Below, in pieces: positions 1-6,567 of a stretch of 8,266 nucleotides of DNA. The stretch spans positions 1 to 8,266 of the forward strand of contig JAKSDN010001338.1 of assembly GCA_022360075.1 (NCBI GenBank), given 5' to 3'. The position numbers and the translations under genes are program-made. Numbering within the stretch: the stretch's first letter is position 1; each line of letters begins with the position of its first letter. This stretch comes from Kiloniellales bacterium. Its GTDB lineage: Bacteria > Pseudomonadota > Alphaproteobacteria > Kiloniellales > JAKSDN01. The notes below the pieces were generated by a model, which did not search any database, was not told the DNA's origin, and saw only the letters and a list, made by a program, of their open reading frames with translations.

Positions 1-334
1 CGCCTATGCGCTCTGGAACCTGGAGGAGCGCGGGCCGATCTTCGTTCCGCCCGGCACGGCGGTCTATCAGGGCATGATCATCGGCGAGCACAGCCGCGGC
101 ACCGATCTCGAGGTCAATCCGCTGAAAGGCAAGCAGCTCACCAACATCCGCGCCGCCGGCAAGGACGAGGCCGTGCGCCTGACCCCGGCCAGGGTCATGA
201 CCCTGGAGGCGGCGATCGCCTACATCCAGGACGACGAACGGGTCGAGGTCACGCCCGAATCGATCCGCCTGCGCAAGCGCGAGCTCGACCCGCACGAGCG
301 CAAGAAGCAGAGCCGCCTCAGGGATGCCGGCTGA
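1..334 (+). CDS. typA: Translational GTPase TypA/BipA, C-terminal part (5' truncated by window edge)
   Basis: TypA/BipA is a ribosome-binding GTPase of the EF-G/LepA superfamily, involved in ribosome assembly and stress or cold adaptation. Only the last 110 codons are visible, in frame from base 2, beginning [14 protein letters not shown]. The GTPase and EF-G-like domains lie outside the window. What remains is the TypA-specific C-terminal domain, recognised by [35 protein letters not shown], a [13 protein letters not shown] segment and the basic tail [11 protein letters not shown]. These closely match the remembered E. coli-type ending. The family is usually about 600-610 residues, so roughly five sixths is missing upstream. 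The ATG at 74 is an internal methionine, not a start. The stop overlaps the ampG-like start by 11 bases, suggesting co-transcription. Identity is near certain. Confidence 0.95.
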   Translation, partial: AYALWNLEERGPIFVPPGTAVYQGMIIGEHSRGTDLEVNPLKGKQLTNIRAAGKDEAVRLTPARVMTLEAAIAYIQDDERVEVTPESIRLRKRELDPHERKKQSRLRDAG

Positions 335-1808
335 GAGCCAAACCATTGAAGAACCCCGGCGCGGCTGGCTGTCGGCGCTCGCGATCTATCGCAATCCCCG
401 CGTCGTCGGCATGCTCTTCCTGGGCTTTTCGGCCGGGCTGCCCTTCCTGCTGGTGTTCTCGACCCTGTCGCTTTGGCTGCGCGATGCCGAAGTGACGCGC
501 AGCACCGTCGGCTTCTTCAGTTGGGTCGGCATCACCTTCTCGATCAAGGTGCTCTGGGCGCCGGTGGTCGACCGCGTCGCACTGCCGAAGCTGACCGCGG
601 CCCTGGGCAAGCGGCGGAGCTGGATCCTGCTCGGCCAGATGGGCATCGTCCTCGGCCTGCTGCTGATCGCCTTTATCGACATCCATGCCGTGCCCGGCGT
701 GCCGGCGGTCTCGGCGCATGCCGCCGGCGTCTTCCCGGTCGAAGGCGGGCTCATGAACATCGGCCTGGTGGCGCCCGACCGCGGCACGGTCGTGGCGGTG
801 GCGCTCGCGGCCTTGCTCATCGCCTTCGCCTCGGCGACGCAGGACGTGGCCATCGACGCCTACCGGATCGAGGCCGTCCCGCAGGAGCTGCAGGGCGCTA
901 TGGCGGCGGCCTACCAGCTCGGCTACCGGCTGGCGCTGCTGGCGGCCGGGGCGGGCGCGCTCTATCTGGCCGAGTTCCAGTCTTGGCCAACCGCCTACCT
1001 CGTCATGGCCGGGCTCATGGCGATCGGTATCGTCACGGTCCTGGTCATCCGCGAGCCGGACCATACGCGCGACCGGGCAAGCCACCTGCGCGAAGAGAAG
1101 GTCGTCGCCTATATCGAGTCGCGCGCCCATCTGTCGCCTCGGCTGCGCGAGATCGCCGGCTGGTTCTACGGCGCCGTGGTCTGCCCCTTCGTCGACTTCT
1201 TCCAGCGCAACGGCCGCATGGCGCTGATGATCCTGCTGTTCATCACCGTCTATCGGCTGAGCGATATCACCATGGGCGTGATGGCCAATCCCTTCTACGA
1301 CGACCTCGGCTTCAGCAAGACCGACATCGCCAACATCTCCAAGCTCTACGGCTTCTTCATGAGCATCGGCGGCGCCTTTCTGGGCGGCCTTCTGGTGCTG
1401 CGCTTCGGGCTCATGCGGCCGCTGCTGCTGGGCGCGGTCCTGGTGGCGACGACCAACCTGCTCTTCGCCTACATGGCGACCCAGGGACCGGACCTCGCCC
1501 TGCTGACGCTCACTATCTCCGCCGACAATCTCTCGGCCGGCATCGCCGGCTCGGTCTTCATCGCCTATCTCTCCAGTCTTACGAACACGGCCTATACGGC
1601 CACGCAATACGCGCTCTTCTCTTCCTTGTTCACCCTCGGGGGCAAGTTCGTCGCCGGCTTCTCAGGCGTGGTCGTCGATAGCTTCGGCTACGTGACCTTC
1701 TTCATTTACGCTTCCGGCTTGGGTCTGCCCGCCATCTTCCTTGTCCTCTTTTTGATGCACTGCGAGCGCCTGGAGTCCCGCGTCGCCGAAGAGAGCGGAG
1801 TCCGCTAA
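324..1808 (+). CDS. ampG: AmpG-family muropeptide permease (MFS transporter)
   Basis: AmpG imports anhydromuropeptides (GlcNAc-anhMurNAc peptides) across the inner membrane for peptidoglycan recycling; in some bacteria this also feeds AmpR-controlled beta-lactamase induction. The 494 residues match the family length (E. coli about 491). Hydrophobic segments run throughout, consistent with a 12-14 helix MFS protein. Family signatures are [10 protein letters not shown] (31-40), GFFSWVG (63-69), LWAPVVDR (77-84, the first cytoplasmic loop), GKRRSW (95-100), [11 protein letters not shown] (171-181) and [16 protein letters not shown] (421-436). A stretch at about 120-155, rich in Ala, Pro and Val, makes one loop longer than I recall for E. 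coli. The ATG at 324 lies inside the end of typA with no well-spaced Shine-Dalgarno, so translational coupling is likely. No ampC, ampR or ampD is visible. Family is confident; the substrate is inferred from the family. Confidence 0.9.
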   Translation: MPAESQTIEEPRRGWLSALAIYRNPRVVGMLFLGFSAGLPFLLVFSTLSLWLRDAEVTRSTVGFFSWVGITFSIKVLWAPVVDRVALPKLTAALGKRRSWILLGQMGIVLGLLLIAFIDIHAVPGVPAVSAHAAGVFPVEGGLMNIGLVAPDRGTVVAVALAALLIAFASATQDVAIDAYRIEAVPQELQGAMAAAYQLGYRLALLAAGAGALYLAEFQSWPTAYLVMAGLMAIGIVTVLVIREPDHTRDRASHLREEKVVAYIESRAHLSPRLREIAGWFYGAVVCPFVDFFQRNGRMALMILLFITVYRLSDITMGVMANPFYDDLGFSKTDIANISKLYGFFMSIGGAFLGGLLVLRFGLMRPLLLGAVLVATTNLLFAYMATQGPDLALLTLTISADNLSAGIAGSVFIAYLSSLTNTAYTATQYALFSSLFTLGGKFVAGFSGVVVDSFGYVTFFIYASGLGLPAIFLVLFLMHCERLESRVAEESGVR

Positions 1809-1842
1809 AGCGACGAAATCGTTGGAAGCCGTTCCCTCCCTG

Positions 1843-1858
1843 CACTACTTAAGTACTG
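1843..1858. promoter_or_regulatory. Near-perfect palindrome upstream of the macro-domain gene (operator candidate)
   Basis: CACTACTTAAGTACTG pairs with itself at 7 of 8 positions; the one mismatch is C1845 against C1856, and the inner TACTTAAGTA is perfect. It stands out as AT-richer than its surroundings and ends 16 bases before the macro-domain ATG, just upstream of its Shine-Dalgarno. This is where a dimeric repressor could block transcription. TTGGAA at 1822-1827 is a possible -35, but no good -10 at standard spacing is visible. The function is inferred from position only. Confidence 0.25.
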
Positions 1859-1874
1859 ACAGCGGAGGCGGGAC

Positions 1875-2396
1875 ATGGCGACGACGGTCGACGAGCAGAT
1901 CGAGATCCATCAGGGCGACATCACCAAGCTGACGATCGATGCAATCGTCAACGCGGCGAACGATCGCTTGGCGCCGGGCGGCGGCGTTTGCGGTGCCATT
2001 CACCGCGCCGCGGGACCCGCGCTCGCCGAGGCTTGCGCGGCGGTTGGCGGCTGCCCGCCCGGCGAGGCGCGGATCACGCCGGGCTTCGAGTTGCCGGCGC
2101 GATTCGTGATCCATGCGGTCGGGCCGGTCTGGCACGGCGGCGATCAGGGCGAGGACGGGCTGCTCGCCTCCTGCTACCGCAACAGCCTGGCGCTCGCCGC
2201 GGACAAGGGCTGCACCTCGATCGCCTTTCCCGCGATCTCGACCGGGATCTATGGCTTTCCCCTGACGCGGGCGACCAACGTCGCCGTGTCGACGGTGCGC
2301 GAGCTGCTGGCCGCGGATACGCCGGTCGAGCGCGTCGTCTTCGCGGTCTTCGGCGCCGACTCCGAGCAGGCCTACCGCGACGTGCTCGGGCGCTGA
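1875..2396 (+). CDS. Macro-domain protein, YmdB/MacroD-like (O-acetyl-ADP-ribose or ADP-ribosyl hydrolase)
   Basis: This is a single macro domain filling all 173 residues. Members of this class bind ADP-ribose and hydrolyse O-acetyl-ADP-ribose or remove mono-ADP-ribose from proteins. Motifs are GDIT (14-17, Asp15 contacting adenine), VNAAN (25-29), the glycine loop GGGVCGAIHRAAG (35-47), VIHAVGPVW (78-86) and the phosphate loop PAISTGIYGFP (119-129). The order and spacing match E. coli YmdB as I remember it. Asn29 corresponds to YmdB Asn25, but the catalytic Asp35 position is Cys39 here, so catalysis may be weaker, altered or lost. The start is fixed by a strong GGAGG at 1864-1868, six bases from the ATG. 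The gene has its own 66-base upstream gap and precedes the Pat-like acetyltransferase. The fold is sure; the exact substrate is not. Confidence 0.9.
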   Translation: MATTVDEQIEIHQGDITKLTIDAIVNAANDRLAPGGGVCGAIHRAAGPALAEACAAVGGCPPGEARITPGFELPARFVIHAVGPVWHGGDQGEDGLLASCYRNSLALAADKGCTSIAFPAISTGIYGFPLTRATNVAVSTVRELLAADTPVERVVFAVFGADSEQAYRDVLGR

Positions 2397-2500
2397 GCGG
2401 CGCCCCTGGGTCGGGTCACCGGCCTGAAACAGCGTGGCGTTAAGCTGCGCGGGACGGTCTGCCAAGAACTATCGTCCGCCGACAGGACCGAGCTTTCCGA

Positions 2501-2513
2501 GCGGGATGCCCGC
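2501..2513 (+). promoter_or_regulatory. Small hairpin over the ribosome-binding region of the Pat-like gene
   Basis: GCGGG-ATG-CCCGC forms a perfect 5-bp all-GC stem with a 3-base loop, ending two bases before the ATG at 2516. The only Shine-Dalgarno-like bases for this gene (GGGA, 2503-2506) lie in its left arm, so folding would hide them. It may limit translation, but such short GC stems also arise by chance in GC-rich DNA. Confidence 0.2.
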
Positions 2514-2515
2514 CT

Positions 2516-4978
2516 ATGAGCCTGCGCCATCTCGAGCGCCTGCTGAAGCCCGAGTCGATCGCCGTTGTCGGCGTCGAGACGGAATCGCCGTCGCGCGGCG
2601 CGAACATCGCGCGCAACCTGTTCCATTCCGACTTCCAGGGACCGGTGCTGCCGATCCACCCGACGGCCAAGGCGATCGAGGGCGTGCTGGCTTACGACAG
2701 CGCCGAAAGCCTGCCGATCGTGCCAGACCTCGCCGTCATCGCGACGCCCCTGGAACAGGTGCCCGACCTGATCTCCGCCTTCGGCGCGCGGGGCACACGG
2801 GCGGCCGTGGTGACAACGGCGCTGCGCGCGGTGTGCGCGCGCGAGCGTCGGGCGCATTGCCAAATGATCCTCGAAGCTGCCAAGCCGCACGACATGCGGA
2901 TCGTCGGCCCGGGCAGCCTCGGGGTCATGGTGCCGTCGCTCGGTCTCAATGCCGGCCACAGCCCGCTGCTGCCGCGCGACGGCAGCCTTGCGCTCGTCAC
3001 CCAGTCCGAGAGCCTGGTCACGGCGCTGCTCGACTGGGCCGCATCGCGCGGGATCGGCTTCTCCCACGTCGTGGCCCTGGGCGAGATGGCGGATGTCGAT
3101 CTCGGCGACCTGCTCGACTATCTCGCGCTTGAGCCCAAAACCCGGGCGATCCTGCTCGAGCTCAACGCGATTCGTGAGGCCCGCAAGTTCATGTCGGCGG
3201 CGCGCGGTGCGGCGCGCGTCAAGCCGGTGATCGTGTTGAAAGCCGGCCGTCACGATGGCGAAGCCGGCGAAACGGCCGGTCCGATCCCGTCGCACGCCGT
3301 CTACGAGGCCGCTTTCGCCCGCGCCGGCCTGCTGCCGGTCCGATCGCTGTCCGATCTGGCGGGCGCGGCGGAGACCCTGTTCTCCAGTATCCCCGTGAGC
3401 GGGGACCGCCTGGCCATCATCTCCAACGGTGGCGCCCTGGCCCGGCTGGCGGTCGACGCGCTGCTGGACGAAGGCGGCGTTCTGGCCAATCTGCCGGCGA
3501 CGCTTTTCGCCGATCTTGGCCAAAGGCAATCGGCCGAGCTTCCCCCGGTCAACCCGATCGATCTGCAAAACGAGGCGACGGCTCGGGACTACGATGCCGC
3601 GCTCGAGGCGGTCTTAGGCTCGCGTGCCGCCGATGCCGTTCTGGTGCTGCATGCGCCGAGCCCACTTTCGACCGCGACCGAGGTGGCCCGGACCGTCATC
3701 GCGGCTGCCAGGGGGCACCGTAAGCCGCTCCTTGCGGCCTGGGTCGGCGGGCCGAGCGTGGCCGAAGCGCGTCAGCTCTTTGCCGAGCATCGCCTGGCCA
3801 GCTACGAGACGCCCGGCGAGGCCGTGCGCGCCTTCATGCATCTCGTGCGCTATCGCCGGCATCAAGCGATGCTGACCGAGATTCCGCCTGCGATCGCGGA
3901 AAAGACCAGCCCCAACGTCGAAAGCCATCGCGCCGCGTTTGCCGCGATCCTGGGTCGGGGCCGCGACCGAGTCGAGGGCGCTAAGGCTATGGATTTGCTG
4001 GCAGACTACGGTGTCCCTGCGATGCGGGAGGGCGACGTGAAGCCAAGCGATCGGGACCGCGTTCTGACACTGGGCATGCAGGACCATGCGGTCTTCGGAC
4101 CCGCGCTGTTCCTCGGCCAGGCGACCGCCGCCGACGGCTTGGCCGACGTGGCGGTCGGCTTGCCGCCGCTCAACCTGACTCTGGCCCGGACGCTTTTGGC
4201 CGAGACGCGATTCGCACACCTGCTGCCTGGCGCCGACGACGATCACGCGACGCTCGCCGCCCTGGCCGAGATCCTGATGCGCCTGGGCCAGATGACGATC
4301 GAGCTCCCGGAAGTCATCGCCGCCAGGATCGAGCTCGGGATCCCTGATGCCGGCACGGTCCTCGCCCTCGACGCCTCCTTTCGGCTCCGGGCGCTGAGCG
4401 ACGAGGCCCGCCGTCATCCGGGGCGTCGCTTAGCGATCAAGCCCTACCCGAAGCGGCTCGAACGGCGCTTGCGGTTGCGCGACGGCCGGGAGATCCTGCT
4501 GCGCCCGATTCGTCCCGAGGACGCGCCCGCGCTCAAGGATGTCTTTGCCCAGCTCACCCCCGAGGACCGTCGCCAGAGGTTCCTCGGAACCGTCGCCGAG
4601 CTGACGGACAGTCTCGCCAAATGGTTCACGCAGATCGACTACAGCCGCGAGATGGCCTTGATCGCGGTCAATCCGCAGGCCGAGCAAACGGAGATCTGGG
4701 GCGGCGTGCGCCTGGTCGCCGATGCCGACAACCAAAGCGCGGAGTTCGCGGTGACGGTGCGCTCGGACCGGCAGGGCTTGGGCCTCGGCCGCATCCTGAT
4801 GGAGGCCATTCTCGCCCATGCCCGGCGCCAAGGCATCGTGCGGGTCTGGGGTCACGTCTTGCGGGACAACCGCGGCATGCTGGCATTGGCGCGGCGCCTC
4901 GGCTTCGCCGTCACGCCGATGACCGACAGCCCGGGGATCGTCGAGGTGAGACTCGACATCGAAAGCGAGGCCGCGTAG
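2516..4978 (+). CDS. Pat/PatZ-like protein: degenerate NDP-forming acyl-CoA synthetase module fused to GNAT acetyltransferase
   Basis: The architecture is that of Pat/PatZ (YfiQ) protein lysine acetyltransferases, which use acetyl-CoA to acetylate enzymes such as Acs. In order: a CoA-binding Rossmann domain (about 8-135; KPESIAVVGV, DLAVIATP), succinyl-CoA-ligase-like domains (about 150-450; GFSHVVALGEMADVDLGDLLDY, RKFMSAARGAARVKPVIVLKAGR as two conserved stretches), an ATP-grasp remnant (about 483-625), and a C-terminal GNAT domain (about 650-815; ILLRPIRPEDAPAL, EFAVTVRSDRQGLGLGRIL). Glu743 lies 78 residues from the end inclusive, as does the catalytic Glu809 of enterobacterial Pat, by my recall. 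At 820 residues it is about 66 shorter than PatZ, matching loss of the ATP-grasp nucleotide-binding half after YGVPAMR (498-504). The HTG phosphohistidine motif is replaced by ETAGPIPS (252-259), and QSG by QSE (163-165). It probably works as an acetyltransferase only. The start is the first ATG, with a weak ribosome site. Confidence 0.85.
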   Translation: MSLRHLERLLKPESIAVVGVETESPSRGANIARNLFHSDFQGPVLPIHPTAKAIEGVLAYDSAESLPIVPDLAVIATPLEQVPDLISAFGARGTRAAVVTTALRAVCARERRAHCQMILEAAKPHDMRIVGPGSLGVMVPSLGLNAGHSPLLPRDGSLALVTQSESLVTALLDWAASRGIGFSHVVALGEMADVDLGDLLDYLALEPKTRAILLELNAIREARKFMSAARGAARVKPVIVLKAGRHDGEAGETAGPIPSHAVYEAAFARAGLLPVRSLSDLAGAAETLFSSIPVSGDRLAIISNGGALARLAVDALLDEGGVLANLPATLFADLGQRQSAELPPVNPIDLQNEATARDYDAALEAVLGSRAADAVLVLHAPSPLSTATEVARTVIAAARGHRKPLLAAWVGGPSVAEARQLFAEHRLASYETPGEAVRAFMHLVRYRRHQAMLTEIPPAIAEKTSPNVESHRAAFAAILGRGRDRVEGAKAMDLLADYGVPAMREGDVKPSDRDRVLTLGMQDHAVFGPALFLGQATAADGLADVAVGLPPLNLTLARTLLAETRFAHLLPGADDDHATLAALAEILMRLGQMTIELPEVIAARIELGIPDAGTVLALDASFRLRALSDEARRHPGRRLAIKPYPKRLERRLRLRDGREILLRPIRPEDAPALKDVFAQLTPEDRRQRFLGTVAELTDSLAKWFTQIDYSREMALIAVNPQAEQTEIWGGVRLVADADNQSAEFAVTVRSDRQGLGLGRILMEAILAHARRQGIVRVWGHVLRDNRGMLALARRLGFAVTPMTDSPGIVEVRLDIESEAA

Positions 4979-4980
4979 CG

Positions 4981-5006
4981 CGCAAGACGACGTGCCGTCG
5001 CTTGCG
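4981..5006 (+). terminator. Strong intergenic hairpin after the Pat-like gene (terminator or attenuator candidate, no T-run)
   Basis: CGCAAG, a bulged A, then CGACG pairs with CGTCG then CTTGCG around a TGC loop. This gives 11 base pairs with one bulge, starting two bases after the TAG of the Pat-like gene. No run of T follows, so it is not a textbook intrinsic terminator; partial termination, 3'-end protection or processing are alternatives. The GTG at 4992-4994 lies inside it, straddling the end of the left arm and the loop, which makes that codon a poor start. Confidence 0.4.
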
Positions 5007-5013
5007 AGGGCGC

Positions 5014-5017
5014 GGAG
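5014..5017 (+). promoter_or_regulatory. Shine-Dalgarno deciding the AEC transporter start
   Basis: GGAG sits seven bases before the GTG at 5025. The alternative in-frame GTG at 4992 has no comparable purine motif at the right distance and is buried in the hairpin at 4981-5006. Confidence 0.55.
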
Positions 5018-5024
5018 TGTAGGC

Positions 5025-5939
5025 GTGGCGCTGTTCCTCGACGTCGTCACCGAGGTCACCCTGCCGATCGTGGTCATGGTGGTCCTGGGCTTCTTCCTGC
5101 AGCGCCGCGCCGGCGTGGAGGTGGCGAGCCTGAGCCGCCTCGTGCTGTTCGGCACCTTGCCCTGTCTCCTGGTCTACAGCCTGGCCAGCGCCGACCTGCC
5201 GCTCGCCGCGGTGCAGGTCACGGTGATCGCCACGGTCGTCTTGTACTTCCTCATGATGGCGGTCGGCTGGGCTGCCGCCGCACTGTTCGGCCTGTCCAAC
5301 GAACTACGCCGGCTGTTCGCCTTGGCGGCGGCCTTTCCCAACACGGGGCCCTTTGGCATCCCGGTCGTCGAGCTCGCCTTCGGCACGGACTACGTGCTGC
5401 ACCAGGCGGTGATTACCAGTCTGCACACGGTTCTGATCCTCACCACGGCGCCCGTGTTGTTAAGCGGCGAGCGGGTCGGCTTGGGCCGCTCGATTCTCTC
5501 GGCCTTTCGCACGCCCCTGATCCCGGCCATGGCGCTCGGCCTGCTCCTCAATGCCTTCCAGGTCGAGCTGCCCGAGCTCGTGGCCTACCCGCTGCGCGTG
5601 GTCGGCGGCGCGAACACGCCCGTTGCGCTCATCTACCTGGGGGCGCAGCTCGCCGCGGGCACGGCGCTCGCCTCGCTGACCGCCACCGGCCTTGGCATCG
5701 GGCTACGCTTGGTGATCGCACCTCTGATCGCCTGGCCCGTGCTCCTGCTGCTCGGCCCGGCGCCGGACGTCTCCGCCCTGCTCCTGGTTGGGGCGGCCAT
5801 GCCGGTCGGCGTGCTGCTGCCGATCCTCTGCGCAGAGTATCGCCGCGACGCGCAGCTCGCCTCGGCGATGGTCGTGCTCTCGACCGCGCTCAGCCCGATC
5901 GCCATCACCCTGCTGGTCTATCTGACGCGCCTGGGATAA
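5025..5939 (+). CDS. AEC-family (auxin efflux carrier-type) membrane transporter
   Basis: The AEC family are ten-helix inner-membrane secondary carriers. Bacterial members move organic acids such as malate or malonate, or other small anions; the substrate cannot be read from sequence. I see about ten hydrophobic segments, including TEVTLPIVVMVVLGFFL at the N-terminus. Family marks are AFPNTGPFGIPVVELAFG (helix 4, the Asn-Thr-Gly / Gly-x-Pro unwinding motif), NTPVALIYLGAQLA (helix 7-like), LVGAAMPVG and STALSPIAITLLVYL near the end. With the GTG at 5025 the protein is 304 residues, a normal family length. The reading frame also opens at GTG 4992 (315 residues), which I reject because of the hairpin and lack of a ribosome site. 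It is 46 bases after the Pat-like gene, possibly co-transcribed if the hairpin is read through. Confidence 0.88.
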   Translation: MALFLDVVTEVTLPIVVMVVLGFFLQRRAGVEVASLSRLVLFGTLPCLLVYSLASADLPLAAVQVTVIATVVLYFLMMAVGWAAAALFGLSNELRRLFALAAAFPNTGPFGIPVVELAFGTDYVLHQAVITSLHTVLILTTAPVLLSGERVGLGRSILSAFRTPLIPAMALGLLLNAFQVELPELVAYPLRVVGGANTPVALIYLGAQLAAGTALASLTATGLGIGLRLVIAPLIAWPVLLLLGPAPDVSALLLVGAAMPVGVLLPILCAEYRRDAQLASAMVVLSTALSPIAITLLVYLTRLG

Positions 5940-5970
5940 CGGCGCAGGTCGATCCTTACAGCGGGTCGGA

Positions 5971-6480
5971 TCAAGCCTTCTCGCTGACCTTGCCGCCGAT
6001 CTCCTGAAGGCGCTCCTGCAGGGCCAGGCGGTCGAGCGACGTGATCGGCAGGTTCACGAAGATCGAGATCCGGTTGGTGATCTGGCCGTAGACATCGGCG
6101 AAGAGCGCGCGCCTCTCCGCCTCGGTGCCCTCGAAAGCGGCTGGGTCCTGGAACGGCCAGTGGGCGGACATCGGCTGTCCGGGCCAGACCGGACAGACCT
6201 CGTTGGCCGCGTTGTCGCAGACCGTGAAGACGAAGTCCATGTGCGGCGCGCCGGGCTCGGCGAAGACGTCCCAGGATTTGCTCTCCAGGCCGTCGATCGG
6301 ATGGTTGAAGCGCCGCAGCAGCTCCAGCGCCATCGGGTGGACCTGGCCGCTCGGATGGCTGCCGGCGCTGTAGCTGTTGAAGCGGCCCACGCCCTCGCGG
6401 CGCAGGACGCACTCGGCCATGATGCTGCGCGCCGAGTTGCCCGTGCAGAGGAACAGCACGTTGTAGGTCTTGTCATCCAT
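5971..6480 (-). CDS. arsC: Arsenate reductase, thioredoxin-coupled LMW-PTP-fold type
   Basis: Proteins of this type reduce arsenate to arsenite in the cytoplasm using a cysteine relay re-reduced by thioredoxin. The 169 residues have a low-molecular-weight tyrosine phosphatase fold: the P-loop C12-TGNSA-R18-S19 near the N-terminus, and D112-P113 in HWPFQDP as the general-acid loop. Two further cysteines, C88 and C96 in CDNAANEVCPVWPG, correspond to Cys82 and Cys89 of Staphylococcus aureus ArsC, here spaced C-x7-C. These three cysteines favour arsenate reductase over a plain phosphatase. It is longer than the roughly 130-residue S. aureus enzyme, with a C-terminal tail from about 140. GGAG at 6487-6490 (minus strand) is six bases before the ATG. 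It follows phoB after 87 bases in the same direction, suggesting phosphate-starvation control. No arsR, arsB or acr3 is visible. Confidence 0.9.
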   Translation of the reverse strand: MDDKTYNVLFLCTGNSARSIMAECVLRREGVGRFNSYSAGSHPSGQVHPMALELLRRFNHPIDGLESKSWDVFAEPGAPHMDFVFTVCDNAANEVCPVWPGQPMSAHWPFQDPAAFEGTEAERRALFADVYGQITNRISIFVNLPITSLDRLALQERLQEIGGKVSEKA

Positions 6481-6504
6481 GGCTCACTCCGCCTTCAAAG
6501 AGAC

Positions 6505-6520
6505 AACGTCTTTCGACGCT
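6505..6520 (-). promoter_or_regulatory. GAAA-tetraloop hairpin in the arsC leader, overlapping an alternative hairpin
   Basis: On the transcribed strand AGCGTC-GAAA-GACGTT can form six pairs (one G-U) capped by a GNRA-type loop. Its first four bases (6520-6517) also form the 3' arm of a second hairpin, CGCTG-GGC-CAGCG (6529-6517), so the two cannot form together. It is placed 24-39 bases before the arsC ATG. It may be a leader switch or chance pairing. Confidence 0.2.
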
Positions 6521-6526
6521 GGCCCA

Positions 6527-6544
6527 GCGACAGACGACCGACAT
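6527..6544 (-). promoter_or_regulatory. Degenerate PHO-box-like direct repeat before arsC
   Basis: Read on the minus strand, ATGTCGG-TCGT-CTGTCGC is two seven-base half-sites separated by four bases. This is the same 7+4+7 layout (11-base period) as the PhoB site consensus CTGTCAT-N4-CTGTCAC. TGTC is kept in both halves, but the following AT/AC is not. It ends 46 bases before the arsC start. No clear -10 follows. PhoB itself is encoded just upstream. The match is modest and could be chance. Confidence 0.3.
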
Positions 6545-6567
6545 TGATGTTTGTCGATGTCCTGACC

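Noticed and set aside
318..1607. Long 429-residue open frame on the minus strand opposite ampG
   Set aside because: It is antisense to a clear AmpG protein, and its translation is an Arg/Gln/His/Asp/Gly-rich mix with no family motif, typical of shadow frames in GC-rich DNA.
1811..1824. CGACG-AAAT-CGTTG hairpin just after ampG as a terminator
   Set aside because: Five pairs including one G-U, no following T-run; below what I would accept as a terminator.
3001..3300. Functional ADP-forming acyl-CoA synthetase activity for the Pat-like protein
   Set aside because: The phosphohistidine loop and ATP-grasp nucleotide segment are not present, so I annotate only the acetyltransferase as probably active.
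2372..3568. 398-residue open frame on the minus strand opposite the Pat-like gene
   Set aside because: Low-complexity basic and acidic translation, no recognisable domain, fully covered by a strongly supported gene on the other strand.
4992..5024. Upstream GTG start for the AEC transporter adding 11 residues
   Set aside because: The codon lies inside an 11-bp hairpin and has no spaced Shine-Dalgarno, whereas GTG 5025 has GGAG seven bases upstream and gives a normal family N-terminus.
5951..5972. GATCC...GGATC inverted repeat in the convergent gap between the AEC gene and arsC, as a bidirectional terminator
   Set aside because: Only five pairs with a 12-base loop, no T-run on either strand, and it runs into the arsC stop codon; too weak to call.
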